A stretch of DNA of 64,000 nt from the NCBI GenBank assembly GCA_022113835.1, contig JAILWY010000016.1:11625501-11689500 (forward strand). Reading direction: 5' to 3'. The DNA is from Atopsyche davidsoni (lineage: Eukaryota > Arthropoda > Insecta > Trichoptera > Hydrobiosidae). A model generated the notes under the pieces. That model was given only the letters and a program-made list of their open reading frames with translations. It had not been told where the DNA came from and made no database searches. Of the stretch, positions 55,260 to 64,000 are shown in pieces (position 1 is the first letter of the stretch; every line of letters begins with the position of its first letter). The translations under genes were made by a program, and so were the position numbers.

Positions 55260-57458
55260 TTAGGGTGTCCCTTATATGACCAAAAAAATTTTTTTTTCAA
55301 ATTTCGAAATGCATACCCTCTACATTTTTTACTAATGCTATAAGATACTCAAATATAAAATTTCATCTTTCTAGAAAAATTGCAACTAGTGCCGACCGAG
55401 CTTCAAAGTTTAGTAAAACACGTGTTTTGTCTTGATATTTCGGTCTGGTATAAAATCATTATAAATGCAATAAATTAAGTGAATAATAGTAAAAATTCAA
55501 TTAAATGAACATTAATCTTTAATCAAAAACATAAAGTAATAACAATCAGTCAGGGTAACTTTTTTATAGAGTTGTTTTTTTACAGCCCGGATACAATTTT
55601 CTATGTTCCTGGATCAGCGCAGCAAGAACTGTTTTTGTTCTTCTTCAGCCGTGATAAGTCCGTTAAAATCTTGCATCATTTTAACAGCCCTTTCAGCAGT
55701 ATCATTCACAACCCTCAAATAACTTATTTTTCTTTTAGCTTCCACAAAAGCACTATTATTATTCCAAGAAGATACATCTTCCTTTAGAAAACTGTCGTCG
55801 ATCTGCAGTCGTGATAAAAATTGTTTGCTCTTTTCCGATACGAAATCATCCAGTGTTTTACAAACATAAGCAAACATCTTGTTGAGTCTTTTTGTCCTTC
55901 GCAGTTATTCTGCATTGTGACTGAAGTAAACACATTTTTAAAGAATAGATCGCTCTCGCCATCCAGCGTGCCTGATGCATGGCTTTGGGGGGGCTTAGTT
56001 TTAATTTTTCCTCTGAGTCTCCTCCCAAAAATATTACGCACAGTTCGACCAATTTGCGGTAGTCATCTCTAACATAACCTTTGTCTAATTCTGCCTTATA
56101 AAATATTAAAAAAGCTTGAATGTCTGTCTCGGCAACACGTTGTTTTACGAAATTAAGAGATGGTTCAATGTTACTAGCGTCGATGTTTTTCCAATTTTCT
56201 CTGAACTTTTTAAACATTGGAGTATCTGGGCTACTAGTAATTTACTTAATTTTGCTTTCAAAGACAGCTTTTAGGACCAATTCATAAACATGATGACGAC
56301 AGACGAGCAGCAATTCTCTTCCTAAAGTTTCTCCAAAATAGCACAAGCTCCATTGAAACGGCCAGTATTGAAAGCTGTTGTGTCGCAGCACATTATTTGT
56401 ACTTTATCGTGAAGGTTCTAGTCAAAGAGAGCTGTTGAGACAGCCTTAGCTTGATGTTTTTCAGAAGAATGTTCTAGTTTTGGCACTGCAAGAAGCTGTT
56501 CCTTATCGTCAAACGAAGCAATAACTGGCAAGCGTTCTTCTTTAGAACTTCGTACATCTAACCCGGGTAATAGTTTTCCCAATGGACTGTGACTACGTCG
56601 GGTACATTACTTCCAAAGAAGTCAGATTTTATTGCTTCTGCCCTTGATTTTCTAGTTTCAGCAGCTAGTGGTTATCTTTGTCTTACAACCCTTTCCTCTT
56701 CTTCCAATCGTCGTTGTTTAGATCTATCTTCTTTTTCCGACAATTTTTTATCAACACCACCTAAGCATCCTGGTCGATCTGGTTCTCTCTGTTTCATTAA
56801 AAATAATTTATCTTACTCTATTTTCATTCTCTCAAAAGCATCAGCATGTGCAATATCAAACAAATTATCATGATCAATTTTGAAATTGTTCTCACGGCTC
56901 TTGAACGTAACCTGAGTTTTCTTACAATTTTTTTTGCAACTCTCTCCAAACATGATATAAATCAACAAGTTTCTTCACGCAGTTAGGATATGCCCTTGTT
57001 GGAATTCTTGCTTTTTCCCAATATATGATGCACTCCCTAATCACAAGATTTTCACTTTCACTAACAATCAGTTTAACCTCACGAATATTGTAAAATAGGA
57101 CCAAGGGAATTTGTCGATTAGATGGTAATTTTGCACCATTTATTTGATATCTAGGCAAACCGATAAGGAAATTATTTTGTTTATCACTCCGTAATTCCAC
57201 CGACATGTTAACGCACTAAACAATGGAGCACTACTAATCTCAAAAATCACGTATGAAATGACAAATAAAACATGCAGTTACAAGTCACAGTGCAGTACTT
57301 ACGCAACTTGTATGGACAAGTTAAAATCGCAAGTCGGCACGTGTTACCGTTTATAAATCGAACTAATATTTTTTTCTAGACAATATAGGGTTATTACTAA
57401 ACTTTTAAGAAGGTATGCGTAAAAAAATATTGAACTTGAATTTTAAGGGACACCCTAA
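55260..57458 (-). mobile_element. 2.2-kb DNA transposon of unassigned superfamily
   Basis: Perfect 15-bp terminal inverted repeats (TTAGGGTGTCCCTTA) bound the element, and both flanks are TA-rich runs. The minus strand encodes one long degenerate protein from 57206 to about 55560. In order it shows MSVELRSDKQNN near the start, DIAHADAFERMKI, QREPDRPGCLGGVDKKL, CDTTAFNTGRFNGACAILE, CRHHVYELVLKAVFE, MHQARWMARAIYSLK, NDTAERAVKMMQDFNG and EEQKQFLL. The CDTT aspartate and CRHH..E residues are plausible catalytic or metal-binding positions. I recall proteins of this type only as uncharacterised insect sequences and cannot name the superfamily. Confidence 0.7.
55560..57206 (-). pseudogene. broken transposase-like gene of the 2.2-kb element
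   Basis: The start at 57206 is chosen because MSVELRSDK is the first methionine after the terminal repeat and opens a 94-codon frame (to 56922). Later blocks need frame changes near 56920, about 56500-56600, 56230 and 55870 and cross several stops. The two clearest later frames are 56217-55858 (119 codons) and 55877-55614 (87 codons), which overlap by 20 nt in different frames. A final block ALIQEHRKLYPGCKK can be read near 55610-55565. The gene is inactive here. A nuclear DNA-cutting role is inferred only from its position between terminal repeats. Confidence 0.6.
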
Positions 57459-59151
57459 TATATATATATAAAAATAAGCAAAGAGCTAACGACTACTGAG
57501 ATGAGAGCTCTTTGCCTTTAAAAGAGAAAAGGCATTCTGTATATTAAATTCAATGATAGAGTACCATAAGACAGATCTTTGAAGTAAATTTGCATCCGAT
57601 TTCCCACTCTTGGGTGTCTCCCGCTCGCGGAATAAACATATTAAGCAAGTACTGTCTGCACTCAGCAAGGAGTTCGGATAAGTTGGCAAGCACTTCCGGC
57701 GCTGTTTGTGCTCGCCGCCTGCGCGTATTTACTCGGGGCGAGAGAAAAAAGGCCGAAACACGGATTCCTTCACTGAAGAAACACAGAGAAGCCTCTTTGC
57801 TGAAGATCGCACTGCGTCTATCGGAAGCCTGTTCCTGCTACGAAAGTGATTCACTGAACGGTTGCGCCTATCTTTAGATTTCTTGGGTATATTCTTCCAA
57901 CGTTTTTGTATCATATATAACTCCACCTACACAATACCCAAGAAACTTAATCAACCGATCTGTTGCGCATACAATCGTGAAACGAAAAAAATTTAATGTA
58001 ATTTCTATATTTTTTATCATCCCAAACTAAACTTTTAAACTCTGAAATGCCATTTTTGTGGTTTTTTACGAATGTCAAAATAAAAAAATGACAAATTTTA
58101 TGTTGCATTACACGTAAATATTAAATGTTATGTCATTAGTCAAAGCGACACTTTGAATAAAAAAAACCTAGCTTTTACAGTTTTGAGGGTTGAAAAATAA
58201 TTTTGGTTTTTCAGTTAGTAATGCTGTTAGTGTACTTAATAAAATATGAAACTGAAAAAAGATTGTATCATGTAAAAAGTTGTTGTATATAATGAGCAAA
58301 ATACATTTTATTTTATAGAAATTTTTTCTTGTATTCCCTGAAATATTCATAAATAAAACATTGTATTTTTCGGGAAAATTAATATATAACAATAAGTAAT
58401 AGGATTAGATCGGACGCTTTTTATGTGTGGCCGCAGTATAAATGTTACTGCAATATATCAATAATCTTTCACAATATCAATAATGACTGGTTTTAATATT
58501 GACAAAGTGCCTATAGATTTATCATAAAGACAATACAATTATGCGAAGCCCTCCAAAGAAGAATATGATATTTTATTAGCGAATATTGAAAATTGATTAA
58601 TGAAGTAACCAGTGTTGCTGCTAATATAATAAATCACATTTTATTTTATTTTAATAAGTTCGTAAATAATTATTTTAAATTATTTATTATTTACTGGAGT
58701 GCGTGAAGCTTACCAATTTACGTATAAATCAATTTTAAATTAAAACTGCTTTATAATTATCCAATAAATTGAATAAAACCAGTCTTTGCTTGATATGATA
58801 GCATATTGTGAGCAACAAGTAATGTTGTCTTATTATATCTTATTATAATAACATGTGAGCGATTATTTTATCATATTGGAAAAAAATGCGTTATAAAATT
58901 GAATGAAAGTAAAAGTATATTTTGCTATTCAAATACTAATGTGTTTTTTTTTGGGAAAAAAGTGACTATTAGATCATATCTTAATATAATTATTGTAACT
59001 AGAAAATCTTTTAAAAAATGTTAAAACACCATTATAGTATTAGTGAGAAAAGGTCTTGTGAAATGGAGTCATCTGGACAGGTTTTAACCTATTGTGGATG
59101 GAAAATAGTTGGGGTTGGGAATTCAACAAATAATAATTGAAAATAACTCAC
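57459..59151. other. non-coding stretch with GC island at 57590-57870
   Basis: The island is crossed by a 95-codon plus-strand frame and a 65-codon minus-strand frame with basic, low-information translations. The remainder is AT-rich. In the proposed gene model this is intron directly downstream of the exon at 59152-59215. Confidence 0.35.
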
Positions 59152-59215
59152 CAGTAAGGAAAATACCCCACCATCCCTTCGTCAGACTCATTGTCCTGCC
59201 ATGGCGTCCAACTCT
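59152..59215 (-). CDS. candidate 64-nt exon with start codon and signal-peptide-like start
   Basis: On the minus strand TTTATTATTCATTTCAG is followed by 64 GC-balanced nt and then CTG joined to GTGAGT, a textbook acceptor and donor. One frame has ATG at 59191-59189 and reads MSLTKGWWGIFLT up to the donor, like the start of a signal peptide (a lysine, then a hydrophobic run). In that reading the first 24 nt are 5' leader and contain a tiny upstream frame (MAGQ) whose TGA overlaps the main ATG. A second frame is also open throughout and reads SWTPWQDNESDEGMVGYFPY, so an internal coding exon is the alternative. The protein is not recognised. The 3' exons would lie beyond the left edge of the window. 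Confidence 0.42.
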
Positions 59216-61529
59216 CTGAAATGAATAATAAATTTAATTACTAAGTAACAAGTAGAAAATTTAAATTGAAAATTGAATCCTTAGTATTAAAATATTTAGT
59301 AAATACATAGTCAAAAATCAAAACCACGTCTGTCGAAAAGTTTCAAAAACTGCTCAAAGAATTCAAAATGGAAAATTTAGAGTCTAAAAATTAATTACAA
59401 GCACGTGGTGAAGTTTAAAGCACTTTAAACTACCAAATGATTGAACTATATCATTTTCAATATGCATTAAACTTTTATAGGTGCTATACGCAAACGATCG
59501 AAAAAATGTATTACCTGAACACTGAAACACTGAAACACTGAAAAAATATTGTAATTTCGTATCAAACTGAATAAATTTACAAAGATCAACGCAAGAGCCT
59601 TCTAGTTTAAAAATAAAACCGAAGCACAAAAGTTACACACAAAATATTCACTGACACGCCGAATGGTTTTATCAACAATATGACAGCTCACGTGGACAAA
59701 AACCATTGCCAGGGTGGAAAAATAAAATGTGAGAACAGTATCGACGTTCTCGAGCTGGCAACACCGCCGGGGACTCTGTCCGTTTTCGATTTTATTGTCA
59801 TGTTTATTTTGATAAATGCTCCGCCATTGTCGAATATTATCTCCCGTGCTCTCTTTTTGTATGAAAATTTATTTTCGCCATGAGTTTTTCAGCACGCACT
59901 AGATTATTTTTAAATGGCATTAAAATTGAATTTATTTATGGCAGATAAGTGCGTTGTGCTCTGATTATATCATGTCCTCGTTAAAATGTCCGAATCATAT
60001 ACACGCGTCGAAATTAATTGATTGAAATGGTTTTCGTGCCTAATAAAAATGGATGATATAAATAATAGTTTCATTTTTCAAGCACACTATGAAACATTGA
60101 CTCAATAACGTAATTTCGTTGTTATCCTCTGTTTCTGAAAATACCTGAAAATGGTCACAGCACGCGAACTAAAAGTAGTAACTCAACACCCTAGAAACCA
60201 AATTATCTTACGAAATTTTTCTACTATTGGTAGTTTAATATGTTAGATAATCCATCGGTAATAAAAAAAAAATTGCAAACGATGACGATTCCCAAACAAA
60301 CAGGTCCGGGCTACCTTTATTTTAGTGGAGGCTATTCTGCAAATTGAAAACGATATTTCAGACCCCGGGGTCCCGGCAGGGTAACGAGGACCAAATTGCT
60401 TGTACTTAATTTCTTATGTCTCCCCCGGAAGTGCTTGTTGGCCGGAACTTCCGGAAAAAAAAACCCCGCCGGAAGTTGGCGAAAGCCATTTAAGTTCGAT
60501 CATGATTTACTCTCCTTTACGTAGGGTCACCGTATCAAAGCCGAAGCTGCCTTCGAACTTCAAGGAAAATCTTATAATTAAAAATGTCTCTTGAAAGCGA
60601 CTTTGTATCATCTTACTTCATATTTGTTTTTCACGAAATTCTGAAATTGTTTAAAATTTAAAAATATTAACTCGGGCAACGTTTATTTCATTTTTAAGGA
60701 GGACGCTATTTTTCATGTCAAAAATGTGATTTTTGAATATTCAAGACCGTTGGTTTTATTTTAGATATTTTAGAAACACGACACGTTTGGGATAATGGTG
60801 ACTTTAATAAACTCACAAAAACATTTTTCATCAATGGATGTACTATAAATAGTTTTCATACACCAAAAAGAGACAGAGTTTAGTTTTGAAAATATCAACA
60901 AACTTTCCCCCATTCGGATTTAATTCCAAAATACACAAGCCACTCTGCAATCGTCTTGATAATATTAATACGCCTTTAAGCTTGTTTGAAACCTTCGATG
61001 GTGTTTTGAAAGCGGTTTGTGTGATCAATCAAATAAAATATAAAATGGCCGGGACGATTTTTTGTCGGCAGTAATGGAGAGCGTCCCTCAACTTTATTCC
61101 GTCCGGCGTAGCAACTTCTAGCCCGCGATCGCCAGTCTTTTAAAATTGCTTTTTGAATTATTAATGAAAAATATTGTCTCAAAGTTTGAGACTTTGATAA
61201 TGCCGTGTTCTTCGTTCCTAATAAAACTTGAGTTTTTGCGAAACTTGTAAATTATGAACTTCCGAGGAGGAGGCAGTCTCAGGAGATCGAAGATTGATTG
61301 ATTAGCAAACGAAAAGAAGAGCAATACAAAAGTTAATACTTTATAGAGTAATAAGTTTATACAATAAATATTTTTTTATACTAAGCAATTTATATTAATT
61401 ATTGTCATTTATAAGATAATCGACACCTATGAATCCGAATTCTATCGTAAATATACTACATTTGGAAAAAAAATTATACAATTTTTTTTTTTTATTAAAT
61501 ATAAAAATTTCGTTTTTATATACTTTATA
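59216..61529. other. non-coding stretch with GC islands
   Basis: A triple CTGAAACA-type short repeat lies at 59518-59538. GC-richer islands lie at 59700-59830 (with CTCCGCCATTGTC), 60290-60560 and 61040-61150. No frame is supported. In the proposed model this is intron upstream of the 59.2-kb exon. Confidence 0.35.
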
Positions 61530-62074
61530 CAGTGTGTCCAAAGAGAGTATCGGGTATTTTTTAATTTAGTAAAACAAAAACTACTAGTAGTTAAGTATTT
61601 TTTTAATTGTTGATTATAAGAATACAATATGGAAAATTATTTTAAAAGGTGATGTTATCCAAATGGTGACCGTTACGCTGCTAGAACTCTTCTAATCTGG
61701 AATGAAGATTGCTGATAACACGCTGACACATAACCCTCGATATTGCTGCCATTTCTGACCTGAAGTTTTGTTTCAATTCCGTTATGTTCGTCGGATTATT
61801 CTCATAAACCCTACTTTTAAGGTATCCCCATACGAAATAGTCAAGAGGGCTAAAGTCGGGGCTTCTGGGAGGCCATTTGATGTTACCTCTACGTGAAATG
61901 ACCGTATTATGGAATAATTCGTTAACAGCCTCAATTGATTGATTGGATGTATGGTAACCACGTTTATGAGTTGAAACCTTGAAACTCCTGCAACTCTGGG
62001 CCTAAAAATTTTCGCAGCATATCGCAATAACGGTCACTATTCACATTCACCCGATACTCTTTTTGGACACCCTA
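61530..62074 (-). mobile_element. Tc1/IS630-like short element, copy 4
   Basis: The ends CAGTGTGTCCAAAGAGAG and CTCTTTTTGGACACCCT are inverted repeats, with TA (61528-61529) preserved on the left only. The minus strand carries the transposase tail: HTSNQSIEAVNEL, NWPPRSPDFSPLDYFVWGYL, RSEMAAISRVMCQRVI and NGHHLDNI. The tail is longer than in the 44.6-kb copy. The longest open frame through it (61782-62027) is out of register with the real transposase frame. Confidence 0.82.
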
Positions 62075-63620
62075 ACAAAAAATCATTATTGTTGTATAAA
62101 GACCGACGTCACTACCTGCCAACAACGTTCCTGCCAACGTCACTACCTTTCAATGACATCGCTACCTGTCGCTGTCTATCATACCACTGAAGTCATTTCG
62201 ACACTGTATACATCAAATACAAAAGTGAAAAAGATTTAAACGGCCCAAAATTAAAAAAAATAACCATCGTAAAAACTAGTATTTAAAACATGGAGCAGGT
62301 CGGGGAAATATTTGTCTCCAAACGGAAAATTATATGCAAATAAATTCCGAAGAGTTGAGTCTCCCAGCAGGTCGGCTGGTGCTCGCAAGCGAGAGTGGAA
62401 ATTGCAAATCTCCATATTAATTCATTAATAAGGCTGCGAAATTAATTTTTCTCGAGTAATCTCGCTAAGAGCCGTACCTGGAGCCCGACAATGCGGCCCT
62501 GTGTCTCTCCCCTCGCTTCCTCTCATTCTTTGTCCGCACCTCTCTCTCTCTCTATCTCTCTCTCTCTCTGACTATTATTCGTTTGTATTTTGTTTTTGCA
62601 TATGTCAAATGACGTTTTTAAAGCTCGGGTCGCACGCTGCACGTTTGATGTCACACGTGGAAGTTTTTTTTACACCAGTGCTCTTTCCTCTTAACTTAAT
62701 GAAATTCTGGTTTTACCCATTCGATTTTCAGAGAATTCATTCTGAAAACTTTAATTTTAAAGATTAAACGTGTGTGTGCAAAAAAAATTGAACAAATGAA
62801 CAAAAAATATTTAAGAAACAGTTTAACGATGAAAATATATCAATTGCACTGTTTTTTTAATTATATATCATATAAAGACAATCTATGCACAAAAATGAAA
62901 CAAATATTAAATATATGAGACGGGACGGTTATGGTAAAATAATTTGTATTGGCAATCTTAAAATAATCATTCCTTCAATCTCTATGTTTGTTTGAAATAC
63001 TATTCATCACGTTACTTCGATATAGTAAAAATATTATATTTCAACTTTGATAATACTCACTACTACTAAAATAATGTTATTTAGGTTTTCAATGCATTAA
63101 AGTTCATTTTATTAATTTAGATCAAAGTTTACGAAAAGCATTTACAAAAATGTTTTCTACAATTGTCATATATACTTTAAAATGTTATTATGCACAAACT
63201 GGCACAAACGCAAAAGCTTTGCTCGTAATCGCGAATATAAACAATTTGAATGTTTTAGTCTCCACCCAAATGGACGAGTCCCCTTCATTGCAATACAAAA
63301 ACAATCAAAATTATATACACAGTCGGCGAAAACATGCCGAGTCCAGCATCCGGTCACGTGGCGAGTTAGCCAATGCCGTTATTCCAATGGATTTAATCAA
63401 AACATGTGCCAGTCCGGCCCTGCAGTATGCTTGAACGGCTCTCGGAAAATCCAAAACAGCCAATCGCACTGCTCTAAAGTACAAGTGCAGATCGAAAGTT
63501 AAACAAAACACTACCAAGGATGTCAAAAGCCGGCATGTCTATATAAAACCTGCCAAGAACCACTAGTGGTTTTCTTGTTTTTATACTTGTCATTGACGTC
63601 ACCCCATGGTACTGCCTTTT
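62075..63620. other. non-coding stretch with GC patches
   Basis: ACGTCACTACCT-type words repeat at 62106-62165. A GC-richer patch at 62330-62540 leads into the CT run. Frames of 94 and 106 codons at 63150-63502 overlap in different registers and show no recognisable domain. Confidence 0.35.
62540..62570 (+). repeat. CT microsatellite
   Basis: A CT dinucleotide run of about 30 bp with a single A interruption. Confidence 0.9.
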
Positions 63621-64000
63621 AAGGCAGTTGCTTCTAGCCTTTTAATTGCCTCTGGTGTCCAACCGGACATTACCTGGCGAAATCGTGTCATTTAATTCAT
63701 TTAATTGTCACTTTATTTTTTTTATTTCGAAAGTTGATTTTTTTACACAGTATTGAAAAAACTATAAATTATATTTACCAATTTTTTATCATTTGATTTA
63801 CGTCCATTTTCAAGGTAAAATAAAATCTTGAAGATGTTGAAAAATTGGATAAAATGACGACTTTTCAAAATTAAAGTTTGTTAAAGTTTTTTTTTTTTTA
63901 AATTTTTAAAATAATAAATCGCACAGGGTTTATATTTAATCTTTTACAATTGAAAAAAAGACTATTAAATGTTTAGGACTCTCAGAAAAGGGACATGACG
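63621..64000 (+). repeat. repeat family C, copy cut by window end
   Basis: AAGGCAGTTGCTTCTAGCC through GTGTCCAACCGGACATTACC and GGACTCTCAGAAAAGGGACA follow the 11.9-kb copy closely, including the segment missing from the 19.0-kb copy. The 3' third lies outside the window. Confidence 0.75.

Noticed and set aside
62540..62570. CRISPR-like or other regular arrays
   Set aside because: The only regular arrays are simple microsatellites and two minisatellites. No repeat-spacer structure exists.

Overview
This window reads as insect (at least arthropod) nuclear DNA. It is strongly AT-rich and holds mariner and Tc1-like transposons, hAT-type short elements, a tRNA-headed SINE family and short runs of the insect telomere unit TTAGG. 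Nothing bacterial, viral or organellar is visible. I found no intact protein-coding gene. Nearly all open frames are short and look like chance. The order of insect cannot be fixed from the sequence alone.

The best reading is that most of the window is one very long intron of a minus-strand gene. A 64-nt candidate exon with clean acceptor and donor lies at 59152-59215 and can encode a start codon followed by a signal-peptide-like stretch. Downstream of it on the same strand, at about 21.83 kb and 5.50 kb, a polypyrimidine tract plus CAG is fused directly to GTGAGT or GTGAGA. That is the hallmark of recursive ('ratchet') splice sites known from long insect introns. This model is inference from splice signals only. 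Weaker exon-like segments lie at 28197-28247, 40848-41063 and 48239-48301.

The rest is a mosaic of old repeats separated by unique AT-rich DNA and by roughly fifteen GC-richer islands of 150-400 bp, some with CRE, CCAAT or YY1/PHO-like motifs. Repeats from left to right: a deleted mariner (3.4 kb), a Tc1-like short element (4.35 kb), a foldback element (5.7 kb), hammerhead-like repeat A (10.35 kb), repeat C (11.9, 14.6, 19.0 and 63.6 kb), an inverted SINE pair (15.6-16.1 kb), foldback repeat A (22.0 kb), an hAT-like element (22.9 kb), a nest of repeat F with a Tc1-like element (24.1-25.5 kb), a local duplication around a SINE (27.2-28.0 kb), more repeat F (31.4-32.8 kb), an hAT-like element (33.9 kb), a near-perfect 220-bp palindrome (35.0 kb), a SINE pair (39.5 kb), a nearly full-length dead mariner (41.3-42.2 kb), a Tc1-like element (44.6 kb), repeat F plus an hAT element with a decayed transposase (48.4-49.8 kb), a 2.2-kb unclassified DNA transposon (55.3-57.5 kb) and a Tc1-like element (61.5 kb).

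The most notable signal is two repeat families whose conserved core reads as a hammerhead ribozyme with a palindromic, dimer-type stem III. Family A has a consensus CUGAUGA core at 10355-10361. Family B, best seen on the minus strand at 35059-35101, has UUGAUAA, a paired change at positions 3 and 8 that would keep the 3-8 base pair. Such ribozymes are known from Penelope-like retroelements and retrozymes, so these repeats may be remnants of such elements.
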